Positions 8,554 to 17,245 of a stretch of DNA of 64,000 nt are shown here, one piece after another. A program made the translations under genes and the position numbers. Under the pieces are notes generated by a model that was given only the letters and a program-made list of their open reading frames with translations, did no database searches and had not been told where the DNA came from. The stretch covers positions 5,249,001-5,313,000 of the forward strand of contig NZ_CP052859.1 of assembly GCF_012935695.1 (NCBI RefSeq), in the 5' to 3' direction. Source of the DNA: Pseudomonas sp. ADAK18 (GTDB lineage Bacteria > Pseudomonadota > Gammaproteobacteria > Pseudomonadales > Pseudomonadaceae). Each line of letters opens with the position of its first letter. Positions within the stretch are counted from its first letter, which is position 1.

Positions 8554-9686
8554 TACTTCTCCCCCAACAGTTGCGCGATATTGTTCTCGGCCATCGCCGG
8601 CCCGACGCTCATGCCCACGCCCGTGTGCATCAGCGCGACACTCACACCCGGCGCCGCCCGCAGGAAGGAAAACGGCCCCGGCCCACGGGAACCATAGACG
8701 CCCTGCCAACGCTGCGTGACTTGTATCTTGCAACCCAACGTCTGCTCGGCCAACTCAATCATCCAGTCGTCCACTTGCTCTGCGTTGAACGGTGAGGGAT
8801 CGCTGCCGTAATGGTGGGAATCGCCAATGATCAACTCGCCATACGGCGTGGGGCTGATCAGCAGGTGGATGCCATTTTCGTGCAGGTGCGGTGCGTCCCG
8901 CAGGATTTGCGCCTGCACCGGCGCCGCTTCCGGCAAGTCGGCAAAGGCGCCGTAATGCACGCAACTGAGGCCGGTCAACAGCGCGTGTTGCAGATTCAAA
9001 TTTACCTGCGGCCTGGCGCGCAGCATTTGCAGCCGGCAGATCTGCGGACTGAGTTCGGCGATCTGCTCGGCCAGCAGCGTCTGGTAGTCGTGCCCGGAGC
9101 AGACAATGATCTGCTCGCCGCGAAAGCTGCCGGCGGTGCTGTGCAACTGGCCGGGTTCGATGTCACGCACCAGGGTGGAGAAGTGAAACTCCACTTTGAG
9201 CTCGCGACACAGGTAGTTGATCAGTGCGGGGATGGCCTCGCGGGAATACACCTGTTGATCGTCCAGGCCGTGGAGTGCGGCGCGGTGGTGGCAGAATTGG
9301 CCGCCGTACAGGTCGTTCATTGCCGTGCCCTGGAGCAGCTCGACGCGATAGTCGTGCTCCTGCGCACGTCCGGCACAAAAGGCTTCCAACAGGTGTTCTT
9401 CCGCTTCGTTGCGGGCGAACAGGTAGGACCCATTGCACTTGAGTTGCAGGCCCGAAAGCTGCGCCCACTGAGCCCAGATGTCGCGGCTTTCACGGGCCAG
9501 ATTGAGCATGGTTCCAGGCGGCTGGCCGGTGACCAGCGCCTGGCCGAAGTTGCGCACCGAGGCGCCCAACGGCGTAGCGCTGCGTTCGAATACCTTGACC
9601 TTGAGGCCACGCTTGGCGGCGGCGTAGGCGTGGGACAGGCCGAGGATGCCGGCGCCGATGATCAGTAGGTCGCTGTGGTGTGTCAT
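8553..9686 (-). CDS. FAD-dependent oxidoreductase (DAO family) of phosphonate operons
   Basis: A 377-residue D-amino-acid-oxidase-fold flavoprotein. The N-terminal Rossmann motif LLIIGAGILGLSHAYAAAKRG binds FAD, and the C-terminal MHTGVGMSVGPAMAE segment closes the flavin site. It resembles the family TIGR03364, named from memory, that recurs in phosphonate gene clusters. Related flavoenzymes are thought to oxidise N-alkylated aminoethylphosphonates. Start ATG 9686 has AGGA upstream and begins directly before the conserved strand. It abuts the HD oxygenase with a 1-nt overlap, implying joint action. It is separated from the binding-protein gene by 136 bp containing a REPIN. Substrate is inferred from context only. 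Confidence 0.78.
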   Translation of the reverse strand: MTHHSDLLIIGAGILGLSHAYAAAKRGLKVKVFERSATPLGASVRNFGQALVTGQPPGTMLNLARESRDIWAQWAQLSGLQLKCNGSYLFARNEAEEHLLEAFCAGRAQEHDYRVELLQGTAMNDLYGGQFCHHRAALHGLDDQQVYSREAIPALINYLCRELKVEFHFSTLVRDIEPGQLHSTAGSFRGEQIIVCSGHDYQTLLAEQIAELSPQICRLQMLRARPQVNLNLQHALLTGLSCVHYGAFADLPEAAPVQAQILRDAPHLHENGIHLLISPTPYGELIIGDSHHYGSDPSPFNAEQVDDWMIELAEQTLGCKIQVTQRWQGVYGSRGPGPFSFLRAAPGVSVALMHTGVGMSVGPAMAENNIAQLLGEK

Positions 9687-9710
9687 GGAGATGTTTCCTG
9701 AATTCGAGAC

Positions 9711-9803
9711 CGCTATCGCGAGCAAGCCCGCTCCCACACTTGACCTCATTTCAAAGGTAGAACTCGGTCGAATGTGGGAGCCGGGCTTGCCCGCGATGAG
9801 GCC
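9711..9803. repeat. REPIN, inward-core type, inside the phosphonate operon
   Basis: TCGCGAGCAAGCCCGCTCCC (from about 9716) and GTGGGAGCCGGGCTTGCCCG (from about 9774) are inverted around a loop containing TTGACCTCATT and GAACTCGGTC. It lies between the binding-protein and FAD genes, within one transcription unit. Confidence 0.85.
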
Positions 9804-9822
9804 ATCAGCCCAAACGAAAATC

Positions 9823-10848
9823 TTACTGACCGGCCACCTTCTCCGACTTGCCGTCATAGCGCTTGCGCCATTCCGTCAGGATGCTGTCGCGGTTTTTCGA
9901 GGCCCAGGCGAAGTCGTTCTTGATCAGCCGTTGCTCATAGTCCGCCGGCAATTCGGTCTGCGGCTTGGCAATGCCCGGCTGTGCCAGGACCGCAAAGTTT
10001 TCCTTGTAGAGCTCCATCGCGGCCGGGCTCGCGGAGAAGTCAGCCAGTTTTTTCGCCGCCTCCTCGTGGGCGGTGCCCTTGATGACAGCGGTGGCTTCGA
10101 TTTCCCAGCCCAGGCCTTCTTTCGGCAACACGATGTCCAGCGGCGCGCCCTGGCGCTTCAGTTGTACCGCCGGGTACTCAAAGGAAATACCGATCGGGAA
10201 TTCACCGGATGCCGCCAACTTGCACGGCTTGGAACCGGAGTGAACGTACTGGCCGATGTTCTGGTGCAGTGCGTCCATGTACTCCCAGCCCTGCTTCTCA
10301 CCGAAGGTCTGCAACCAGGCGCTGACATCGAGGAAGCCGGTGCCGGACGACGCCGGGTTCGGCATGACGATCTTGCCTTTGTATTCAGGCTTGGTCAGGT
10401 CTTGCCAGCTCCCCGGTTTGGTCAGGCCCTGTTTTTCGGCCTCGATGGTGTTGAAGCAGATAGTCGCAGCCCACACGTCCATGCCGACCCAAGCTGGCGG
10501 ATTGGCGACGTCACGGTAATTCGCGCCGATCTTGTCCAGGTCTTTCGGCGCATAGCTTTGCAGCATGCCTTGCTGGTCGAGGATCGCCAGGCTGGAAGCA
10601 GCCAGGCCCCAGACAGCATCCGCTTGCGGGCGGGCTTTCTCGGCCAGCAGCTTGGCGGTGATGATCCCGGTGGAATCGCGCACCCATTTGATTTCCACGT
10701 CCGGGTTAGCCTTTTCGAAGGCTTGCTTGTAAGTCTTCAACTGCTCGGCTTCGAGGGCCGTGTACACGGTCAACTCGGTTTTTGCGGCATAGGCATTCAG
10801 GCTGAACGCAGTGAGCACAGCAGCGGCTAACGCCAGGGGCTTGAACAT
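9823..10848 (-). CDS. Periplasmic 2-aminoethylphosphonate-type ABC binding protein
   Basis: The 341-residue precursor has a Sec signal (MFKPLALAAAVLTAFSLNAYAA) followed by a type-II iron/phosphonate-like binding fold (TELTVYTALEAEQLKTY, WGLAASSLAILDQ, PNPASSGTGFLDV). This matches the putative 2-aminoethylphosphonate binding proteins (PhnS2, TIGR03261, from memory), which resemble Fe3+-binding proteins. The start ATG 10848 has AGGAACTG upstream. It lies 31 bases after the permease gene and delivers substrate to it. A ferric or thiamine ligand cannot be excluded from fold alone; the operon context favours a phosphonate. Confidence 0.82.
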   Translation of the reverse strand: MFKPLALAAAVLTAFSLNAYAAKTELTVYTALEAEQLKTYKQAFEKANPDVEIKWVRDSTGIITAKLLAEKARPQADAVWGLAASSLAILDQQGMLQSYAPKDLDKIGANYRDVANPPAWVGMDVWAATICFNTIEAEKQGLTKPGSWQDLTKPEYKGKIVMPNPASSGTGFLDVSAWLQTFGEKQGWEYMDALHQNIGQYVHSGSKPCKLAASGEFPIGISFEYPAVQLKRQGAPLDIVLPKEGLGWEIEATAVIKGTAHEEAAKKLADFSASPAAMELYKENFAVLAQPGIAKPQTELPADYEQRLIKNDFAWASKNRDSILTEWRKRYDGKSEKVAGQ

Positions 10849-10879
10849 GGTGCAGTTCCTTTATGGTTGTGGGGCAGAT

Positions 10880-12604
10880 TTATTGGCCGGGGGCGGTGGT
10901 GCGCCAGGCTTGGGAGCGACGCAACAAACCGCGTGATGCCCAGGCCAGCACTAGGGACACACCCGCCGAGGTAAACAGAATCAGGGTCGACATGGCTGCC
11001 GCTCCGCCAACATTGCCGGCATCGTCCATGTTCAGCACGGCAACAGCAGCGAGGATGGTGTCGGGGCTGTAGAGGAAGATCGCCGCCGAAACGGTGGTCA
11101 TCGCCGAGACGAACAGGTAGCGCACGATGTCCAGCAACGCTGGCAGGCAGATCGGCACGGTGACCCGCAGATAGTGGCGGTACAGCGGCGCCTTGAGGGA
11201 CAGTGCGGCAGCTTCGAACTCAGCGTCCAGCTGGCGCAGGGCCGTGGTGGCGGTCATCTGTGCGGTGGTCAAATAGTGCGCAATGGTGCACACCACCAAC
11301 AGCGTCATGGTCCCGTACAACACATGCAGCGGGTTGCCGTTGAGGTTGAAAAAGAACACGTAGCCCAGGCCCAGCACCAACCCCGGCACAGCCATCGGTA
11401 CGAAGCTGAGCATGCGCAGCGCCAGGTTCAGGCCACGCTGGCCCTTGGTTTTTTCCATCAGGTAGGCGCCAGTGAAGATCAGCACACTGCCGATCAACGC
11501 CGTGCACAACGCCATGGTCAGGCTGTTGCGATAGGCCAGCCAGCCGCCGCCTGCCGTGTCGTTGAACTGATAGTGGTTCAGCGACAGCGACAGGTTGTAA
11601 GGCCAGAACTTCACCACCGACGAATAAACGGCCATGCCGAACACCAGCAACAGTACCGCGCAGATCAGCAGCACGATGGCCAGGTAGCACCCATCCCGCA
11701 GTCGCGATGGTGCGGGTTGGAAGACTTGGGCGCGGCCGCTCATGGAGTCGCCGTGACGACGGCGCAGCCAGGCATCCACAGCAAAGCTGAACAACGCCGG
11801 CAACAACAGGACCATGCCAATCAAGGCGCCTCGACCGAATTGTTGTTGGCCGACCACCGCTTTGTAGGCTTCCAGCGCCAACACTTGGTAATCGCCACCC
11901 ACCACCACGGGCACACCGAAGTCGGTGATGGTCAGGGTGAACACCAAGCAAAACGCGGCGAATACTGCCTGGCGCGTCGCCGGCCAGGTGATGCTGCGAA
12001 ACGCCCGGGCCGGGCTTGCGCCCATGCTCGACGCGGCATCAAACAGCCGTGCATCTGCCAGGGACAACGCCGACAGCAGGATCATCAGCGCATGGGGAAA
12101 GGTGTAGATCACTTCACCGAGGACGATGCCCCAGAAACCGTAGATGTTGTCTGACAGCAAGCCGCGCAGCATGCCCTGGTTGCCGAACAGATAGACCAGT
12201 GCGATCCCCGGCAGCATCGAAGGCGCCATCAACGGCAGCAACGACATGCCACGCCAGATGGCTTTTCCAGGAATCAGTGTGCGTTGCAGGGCGTAGGCAA
12301 ACAGGTAGGCCAGCGGTACGACGATAGCGGCAACGCTGAGGGAAACCTTCAGGCTGTTGCCCAGCAACCAGTGGAAGTTGTCGCTGGTCACCAGTTCTTT
12401 TGCAGCGACCAGGCCACCGCCCTGCCCGTCTTCGCTGCTGAAGCCGCGCCAGAAGATCGCCAGCAGCGGCAGCAACACGGCGATGCCCAGCAGAAGCAAC
12501 CACACCAGCTTGCCGCCCACTACGAAAATACGGTCGCCGAGTTCGGCACGGGAAACCTGGCGAGCCACGTTATCGGGTATCGGCAGCGTCATGTCGGCAG
12601 GCAT
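10880..12604 (-). CDS. Fused (double-domain) ABC permease, 2-aminoethylphosphonate type
   Basis: A 574-residue inner-membrane permease with two BPD_transp_1 domains in tandem, each with about six helices and an EAA-like loop (SMGASPARAFRSITWP near residue 200; EFEAAALSLKAPLYRHYLRVTVP near residue 470). One chain therefore forms the whole channel, as in PhnU2 (TIGR03262, from memory). ATG 12604 lies one base after the ATPase stop, suggesting coupling; a second in-frame ATG at 12592 (MTLPIP) is possible. No strong ribosome site is seen for either. It works with the flanking ATPase and binding protein. Confidence 0.82.
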   Translation of the reverse strand: MPADMTLPIPDNVARQVSRAELGDRIFVVGGKLVWLLLLGIAVLLPLLAIFWRGFSSEDGQGGGLVAAKELVTSDNFHWLLGNSLKVSLSVAAIVVPLAYLFAYALQRTLIPGKAIWRGMSLLPLMAPSMLPGIALVYLFGNQGMLRGLLSDNIYGFWGIVLGEVIYTFPHALMILLSALSLADARLFDAASSMGASPARAFRSITWPATRQAVFAAFCLVFTLTITDFGVPVVVGGDYQVLALEAYKAVVGQQQFGRGALIGMVLLLPALFSFAVDAWLRRRHGDSMSGRAQVFQPAPSRLRDGCYLAIVLLICAVLLLVFGMAVYSSVVKFWPYNLSLSLNHYQFNDTAGGGWLAYRNSLTMALCTALIGSVLIFTGAYLMEKTKGQRGLNLALRMLSFVPMAVPGLVLGLGYVFFFNLNGNPLHVLYGTMTLLVVCTIAHYLTTAQMTATTALRQLDAEFEAAALSLKAPLYRHYLRVTVPICLPALLDIVRYLFVSAMTTVSAAIFLYSPDTILAAVAVLNMDDAGNVGGAAAMSTLILFTSAGVSLVLAWASRGLLRRSQAWRTTAPGQ

Positions 12605-12605
12605 C

Positions 12606-13670
12606 TCAGGCAAACACCTGCAAGCTGCGGGGCGGCAGCGCGACCCAGATGTCTTGGGCGCCCAGGCGTGGCATGGCTTCCGGTGCCAGCTCCGCCAACA
12701 GCGGATGGCCGGGCAATTGGTCCAACTCAAAACTCATGCGGCAGCGATTGCCGAGAAAGGTGATCTCACGGACCTTGGCTGGGAACAGGTTTTCTTCATG
12801 CACCGGCGGATTGACGCTGATGGCTTCCGGGCGGCAGAACAAGCGGCCTGAGGCAGCCTTGTTGGCGTTATCGGCCAAGCGCATGTTCATCCCGCCGACC
12901 TGGGCGTGGCTGTCACTGTTGCGGCTGAACGGCAGCCAGTTGCCCTGGCCCACAAACTCGGCCACGAACGGCGTGGCCGGGCGATCGTAGATTTCCTGGG
13001 GCGTAGCGTACTGCTCGACCTTGCCGTTGTTCATCACGGCAATGCGGTCGGCCATCAGCATAGCCTCGTCCTGGTTGTGGGTGACCATCAACGTGGTGAT
13101 GCCCAGGCGGCGCTGCAGTTGACGCAGCTCGGTGCACAGGTGCTCGCGGACGCGGGCGTCGAGGGCAGACATCGGCTCGTCCAGCAGCAACAACGACGGT
13201 GCCGGTGCCAGCGCACGGGCCAGCGCGACTCGCTGCTGCTGACCGCCGGACAGTTGGCCGGGGTATTTCTTTTCGCTGCCGAGCAGGCCGACCAGCTCCA
13301 GCATTTGCCCGACGCGCTTGCGCACTTCATCGCGGCCGCTGCCGGTCAAACCGTAGCCGATGTTGGCTTCTACAGTGAGGTTGGGAAACAGGGCGTAGGA
13401 CTGGAACAGAATGCCGTAGTCCCGAGCCTGAGGTGCCAGTAGGGAAACGTCGCGATCACCCAGGTATAACTCGCCGCTGTCCTGACGTTCCAGGCCGGCG
13501 ATGCAACGCAGCAAGGTGGTCTTGCCGCAGCCGGACGGGCCCAGCAGGCACACCAGTTCGCCCGCAGCGACATCGAGGGATACGTTGTCCAGTGCGGTAA
13601 ACGCGCCGAAGCGTTTCTGCACGCCGCGCACCTTCATCGGAGCGCCGGGATTGGTCAGGGCTGTGTTCAT
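12606..13670 (-). CDS. ABC transporter ATPase, 2-aminoethylphosphonate type
   Basis: A 354-residue ATPase: Walker A GPSGCGKTTLL, Q-loop FQSYALFPNLTV, signature [15 protein letters not shown], Walker B LLLLDEPMSALD, H-loop VTHNQDEA. A C-terminal TOBE-like domain of about 110 residues follows (FVGQGNWLPF onward), typical of the MalK/FbpC/PotA subgroup. It resembles PhnT of aminoethylphosphonate systems (TIGR03258, from memory). The start ATG 13670 has GAGG at the right distance. It is the first gene after the LysR regulator on the same strand, 256 bases downstream of it with a REPIN between them, so the structural genes probably have their own promoter there. Confidence 0.85.
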   Translation of the reverse strand: MNTALTNPGAPMKVRGVQKRFGAFTALDNVSLDVAAGELVCLLGPSGCGKTTLLRCIAGLERQDSGELYLGDRDVSLLAPQARDYGILFQSYALFPNLTVEANIGYGLTGSGRDEVRKRVGQMLELVGLLGSEKKYPGQLSGGQQQRVALARALAPAPSLLLLDEPMSALDARVREHLCTELRQLQRRLGITTLMVTHNQDEAMLMADRIAVMNNGKVEQYATPQEIYDRPATPFVAEFVGQGNWLPFSRNSDSHAQVGGMNMRLADNANKAASGRLFCRPEAISVNPPVHEENLFPAKVREITFLGNRCRMSFELDQLPGHPLLAELAPEAMPRLGAQDIWVALPPRSLQVFA

Positions 13671-13800
13671 GGAGGCACCTCATCGAACTGATGAAGGCCA
13701 TCCTAGGGAGTGAATGCGTCCCTTGTGTGGCAGGGAGGCAAAACTGGGCGATAGTGGTATTGGTGGATTTGGGTAGGACTGTAGGGGGATGGTGATAGGC

Positions 13801-13919
13801 CTACCGCTTTCGCGAGCAAGTCGAATCGTCGCACCGCCGCTCCCACATTTGACCGCATTCCAAAGGTCGAACTCGGTCAAGTGTGGGAGCGGCGGTGCGA
13901 CGATTCGACTTGCTCGAGA
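13801..13919. repeat. REPIN with variant core, between the ATPase and LysR genes
   Basis: Long near-perfect arms GCGAGCAAGTCGAATCGTCG...CGCTCCCAC and GTGGGAGCGGCGGTGCGACG...CTTGCTCG. The usual GGGCTTGCTCG core is replaced by CGGCGGTGCGACGATTCGACTTGCTCG. The loop has TTTGACCGCATT and GAACTCGGTCAAG. The rest of 13671-13800 shows no clear gene and probably holds the operon promoter. Confidence 0.85.
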
Positions 13920-13926
13920 ATGGCCT

Positions 13927-14790
13927 TCAGAGCGGCGACATTTCCTGCGCCAACCCCAGAAACGCCGCCGGTAATCGCGCGCCTTTGCGCTCTTTGAGGC
14001 AGTACAAATACTCGGGAATCTGCGGTGCATTTTCGATGCTCAGCACCCGCAACTGCGGGTCATGGGGCACTTCCTGGCGGGCAATGATGCTGATGCCGAT
14101 GTTGCGCAACACCGCCTCCCGGATCGACTCCCGACTGCCAATCTCCAGCAGCGGCCCGTAGCTCACGCCTGCGCCCTGCAACATTTCTTCGGTCAGCCGG
14201 CGTGTGGTGGAGCCCGGCTCGCGCATCAGCAAGGTGTGCCCGGCGAGGGCGTTCAACGACACATGGTCGAGCGACGCCAGCGGATGATTGCGATGCACCG
14301 CCAGTACCAGTGGGTCCATGCCCAACACACGACGAATCAGGCGTGGATCCTCCAGCAGTTGCGACGAAGCGGCGACATCGACCCGGTATTCGTCCAATGC
14401 TTCCAGCACCTGCTGGGAATTGCCGATTTCCACCGACACTTCGACATGGGGCAGCCGTTCGCGGAAGGTCTTGACCAAGTCGAGGATGTAATACGGCGCT
14501 GTCGCCGCAATTCTTAACGCGCCCTGGACCTGGCCACTGTTGCGCAGGAAAAACTCAATATCGCTTTCCTGCTGCAACAGCGCCTTGACCATCGGCAGCA
14601 ACCGCGCGCCTTCGTCGCTGACGGTGAGGCGGCGGCCGCCTCGGTAGAACAGCTCAACCGAGTATTGGCTTTCCAAGTGACGAATCTGGGTGGTCACCGT
14701 GGGTTGGCTCAGGCCGAGCTTTTTCGCCGCCTGGGTAATGCTGCCCAGGCGGGCGACCATGTAAAACGCCTTCAGCTCGGCACTCAGCAC
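13927..14790 (-). CDS. LysR-family regulator of aminoethylphosphonate catabolism
   Basis: A 287-residue LysR regulator: winged HTH at residues 1-60 (LKAFYMVARLGSITQAAKKLGLSQPTVTTQIRHLE) and a two-lobed effector domain from about residue 90 (GALRIAATAPYYILDLVKTFRERLPHVEVSVE). The sequence resembles the LysR group linked to aminoethylphosphonate genes (TIGR03339, from memory). It is encoded upstream of, and on the same strand as, the importer and oxidation genes. The likely role is activation of that operon in response to the phosphonate or an intermediate. Ligand is inferred from the neighbourhood. Confidence 0.8.
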   Translation of the reverse strand: MLSAELKAFYMVARLGSITQAAKKLGLSQPTVTTQIRHLESQYSVELFYRGGRRLTVSDEGARLLPMVKALLQQESDIEFFLRNSGQVQGALRIAATAPYYILDLVKTFRERLPHVEVSVEIGNSQQVLEALDEYRVDVAASSQLLEDPRLIRRVLGMDPLVLAVHRNHPLASLDHVSLNALAGHTLLMREPGSTTRRLTEEMLQGAGVSYGPLLEIGSRESIREAVLRNIGISIIARQEVPHDPQLRVLSIENAPQIPEYLYCLKERKGARLPAAFLGLAQEMSPL

Positions 14791-14806
14791 ACCACCCTCT
14801 CATCGA

Positions 14807-17161
14807 CTATTTGCGCAATAGGCGCAGACCATTGAATACCACCAGCAGGCTCACGCCCATGTCGGCGAACACCGCCATCCACATGGTGGCCATGCCCAGG
14901 AAGGTGACGGCAAGGAAGATCGCCTTGATCACCAGCGCCAAGGCGATGTTCTGCTTGAGGATACTCGACGTTTGCCGCGACAACCGAATGAATGCCGGAA
15001 TCTTGCGCAGGTCATCGTCCATCAACGCCACATCGGCGGTCTCGATGGCGGTGTCGGTACCGGCTGCCGCCATGGCAAAACCGATCTCGGCACGGGCCAG
15101 GGCTGGGGCGTCGTTGATGCCGTCGCCGACCATGCCGACACGGTAGCCCTTGCCGTAGAGGGTTTCGATGGCTTGCAGCTTGTCGGTAGGCAACAGGTCG
15201 CCCTGGGCCTGATCGATGCCGACCTGGGCCGCAATCGCCTGAGCGGTGTGGGTATTGTCACCCGTGAGCATCAGGGTCTTGATGCCCAGGTCATGCAACT
15301 GCTGGATGGCTTCGCGGCTGCTGTCTTTGACGGTGTCCGCTACGGCGAACAGTGCCATCGGGCCGGACTTGTCCAGCAGCAGGACCACGGACTTGCCTTG
15401 TTTTTCCAGGGCGAAGAGTTTTTCTTCCAGGGCTTGCGAGCACAGGTTCAGGTCTTCCACCAGACGGTGGTTGCCCAAATAGTAGGTTTCGCCGTTGATG
15501 TCGCCACGCACACCGCGACCGGTCAGGGCCTCGAAGTTATCCACAGCGTGCACCGGCAGCTTCTTATCCACAGCCGCATTAGCGATAGCCAGGGACACCG
15601 GGTGATCGGAACGCGCCGCCAGGCTCGCAGCCAGGGCCGGCGCCATGTCTGCAACGTTGGGGAACAGCGCCAGGTAATCGGTTTGCACCGGTTTGCCGTG
15701 GGTGATGGTGCCGGTCTTGTCCAAGGCCAGGTAGTCGAGCTTGTAACCGCCCTCCAGGTACACACCGCCTTTGATCAGGATGCCCTTGCGAGCGGCAGCA
15801 GCCAGGCCGCTGACGATGGTCACCGGAGTGGAAATCACCAGCGCACACGGGCAAGCAACCACCAGCAGCACCAGTGCACGGTAGATCCAGTCGAACCAGG
15901 CGCCCGCCATGAACAGCGGTGGGATCAGCGCCACGCCCAAGGCGAAGAGAAATACTGCCGGGGTGTAGATTTTGGAGAAGCTGTCGACAAACCGCTGGGT
16001 CGGTGCTCGCGAACCCTGAGCCTGCTCCACGGCGTGGATGATCCGCGCCAGGGTGGAGTTGTTGGCCGCCGCCGTGACTTTGTACTCCAGGGACCCGGCC
16101 TGGTTGATGGTGCCGGCGAAGACTTTATCGCCCACGGTCTTTTCGATCGGCAGGCTTTCACCGGTAATCGGCGCCTGGTCGATGGTGGACTGGCCGGAGG
16201 TGACTTCACCGTCCAGGCCAATGCGCTCGCCGGGACGAACCCGCACGATGGCACCCAGTTCGATGGTTTTGGCGTCCTGTTCAGCCCAGCTTCCATCGGC
16301 CTGGCGAACCGTGGCCTGTTCCGGCGTCATCTGCATCAGGCCACTGATGGCGTTGCGTGCACGGTCGAGGGACTTGGCCTCGATCAGCTCAGCCACAGTA
16401 AACAGGAACATCACCATCGCCGCTTCGGGCCACTGGCCGATAAGGATCGCGCCGGTCACGGCGATGCTCATCAGGGCATTGATGTTCAGGTTAAGGTTTT
16501 TCAGGGCAATCCAGCCCTTCTTGTACGTGGTGAGGCCGCCGCTGAAGATCGACACCAGCGCCACCAGGGCAATCACCCACGTAGGGGCGGCGTTGGTGAA
16601 GTGCAGCACTTCGGCACCCAGGGCGCCGATGCCGGACAGGGCGAGCGGCCACCAGTGCTTCTTCGCAGGCGGCGCGGCCGGTGCCACGCCCTCTTCGATT
16701 GGGTCGGCCTGCATGCCGATGGATTTGATGGCCTCGATGATCGGCGCAGTGCTCGGCAGATCATGGGTCACGCCGAGGATACGGTTGATCAGGTTGAATT
16801 CCAGTTGCTGCACACCGGCGAGCTTGCCCAGTTTGTTCTGGATCAGCGTTTGCTCGGTGGGGCAGTCCATGGCTTCGATACGGAAGGTGCTCAGCCGCGA
16901 GCCCGCAGTGGGGGCTTCGGTCAGCTTTACCAGCGCAGGCGCAGCATCGCTGGAGCAGCAGGAACCGCCATGGCTGGCATGGTCGTGCTTTTCCTTTTGC
17001 ACAGGCTTGAGCTTTGCGCCGTGATCATGGCTATGACCATGGTCGTGACTATGGGCATGGCTGTGATCGTGATCGTGATCGTGATCGTGATCGTGATCGT
17101 GATCGTGATCGTGATCGTGGCCAGCATGGGCCTTGTTTGGGGTGTGAATGGAATCGCTCAT
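14807..17161 (-). CDS. cadA: Cd/Zn/Pb-exporting P1B-type ATPase CadA with His-rich N-terminus
   Basis: A 784-residue inner-membrane pump that exports Cd2+, Zn2+ or Pb2+. It opens with a His-Asp repeat (from residue 15) and a second His-rich block (HSHAHSHDHGHSHDHG), a metal buffer or sensor region. Next come a heavy-metal-associated domain with the DCxxE motif (EAMDCPTEQT, about residue 94), eight helices including the CPC motif (VVACPCALVIS, about 435), the phosphorylation site DKTGT (about 480), the SDHPVS motif and the hinge GDGINDAPALA. It is divergent from cadR and controlled by the dyad at 17.2 kb. In P. aeruginosa the homologue is at a different locus, so this pair has moved here. Confidence 0.94.
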   Translation of the reverse strand: MSDSIHTPNKAHAGHDHDHDHDHDHDHDHDHDHSHAHSHDHGHSHDHGAKLKPVQKEKHDHASHGGSCCSSDAAPALVKLTEAPTAGSRLSTFRIEAMDCPTEQTLIQNKLGKLAGVQQLEFNLINRILGVTHDLPSTAPIIEAIKSIGMQADPIEEGVAPAAPPAKKHWWPLALSGIGALGAEVLHFTNAAPTWVIALVALVSIFSGGLTTYKKGWIALKNLNLNINALMSIAVTGAILIGQWPEAAMVMFLFTVAELIEAKSLDRARNAISGLMQMTPEQATVRQADGSWAEQDAKTIELGAIVRVRPGERIGLDGEVTSGQSTIDQAPITGESLPIEKTVGDKVFAGTINQAGSLEYKVTAAANNSTLARIIHAVEQAQGSRAPTQRFVDSFSKIYTPAVFLFALGVALIPPLFMAGAWFDWIYRALVLLVVACPCALVISTPVTIVSGLAAAARKGILIKGGVYLEGGYKLDYLALDKTGTITHGKPVQTDYLALFPNVADMAPALAASLAARSDHPVSLAIANAAVDKKLPVHAVDNFEALTGRGVRGDINGETYYLGNHRLVEDLNLCSQALEEKLFALEKQGKSVVLLLDKSGPMALFAVADTVKDSSREAIQQLHDLGIKTLMLTGDNTHTAQAIAAQVGIDQAQGDLLPTDKLQAIETLYGKGYRVGMVGDGINDAPALARAEIGFAMAAAGTDTAIETADVALMDDDLRKIPAFIRLSRQTSSILKQNIALALVIKAIFLAVTFLGMATMWMAVFADMGVSLLVVFNGLRLLRK
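17065..17118 (+). repeat. Nine perfect tandem copies of GATCGT inside cadA
   Basis: The hexamer GATCGT repeats nine times without error. On the cadA strand each unit is one His-Asp codon pair, so loss or gain of units keeps the frame and changes the length of the metal-binding tail. Confidence 0.97.
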
Positions 17162-17190
17162 TGGTCGCGTCCGTAAAGGTGCCTGTTGCC

Positions 17191-17222
17191 AAGTAAAGAC
17201 CCTGTAGCCACTATAGGGTCAA
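17191..17222 (-). promoter_or_regulatory. cadA promoter and CadR operator (MerR-type, 20-bp spacer)
   Basis: Read on the minus strand: -35 TTGACC (17222-17217), a 20-bp spacer, then -10 TTACTT (17196-17191). The spacer holds the dyad ACCCTATAG-TGG-CTACAGGGT (17219-17199) with one mismatch. An overlong spacer carrying a dyad is the hallmark of MerR-family activation by DNA distortion. Confidence 0.88.
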
Positions 17223-17245
17223 GCACCCTTTTGGAGATTGCTGCG

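Noticed and set aside
9823..10848. Ferric-iron binding protein of an Fbp-type importer
   Set aside because: The fold is shared, but the LysR, fused permease and PhnZ-like genes around it favour a phosphonate ligand.
17065..17118. GATC-rich tract considered as a replication or Dam/SeqA-type control site
   Set aside because: It lies wholly in frame inside cadA and codes a His-Asp repeat common to this ATPase family.
14972..17176. A long open frame on the plus strand opposite cadA
   Set aside because: It is the shadow of a high-GC coding strand; its His/Gln/Gly-rich translation has no domain pattern, and cadA on the other strand has complete motifs.
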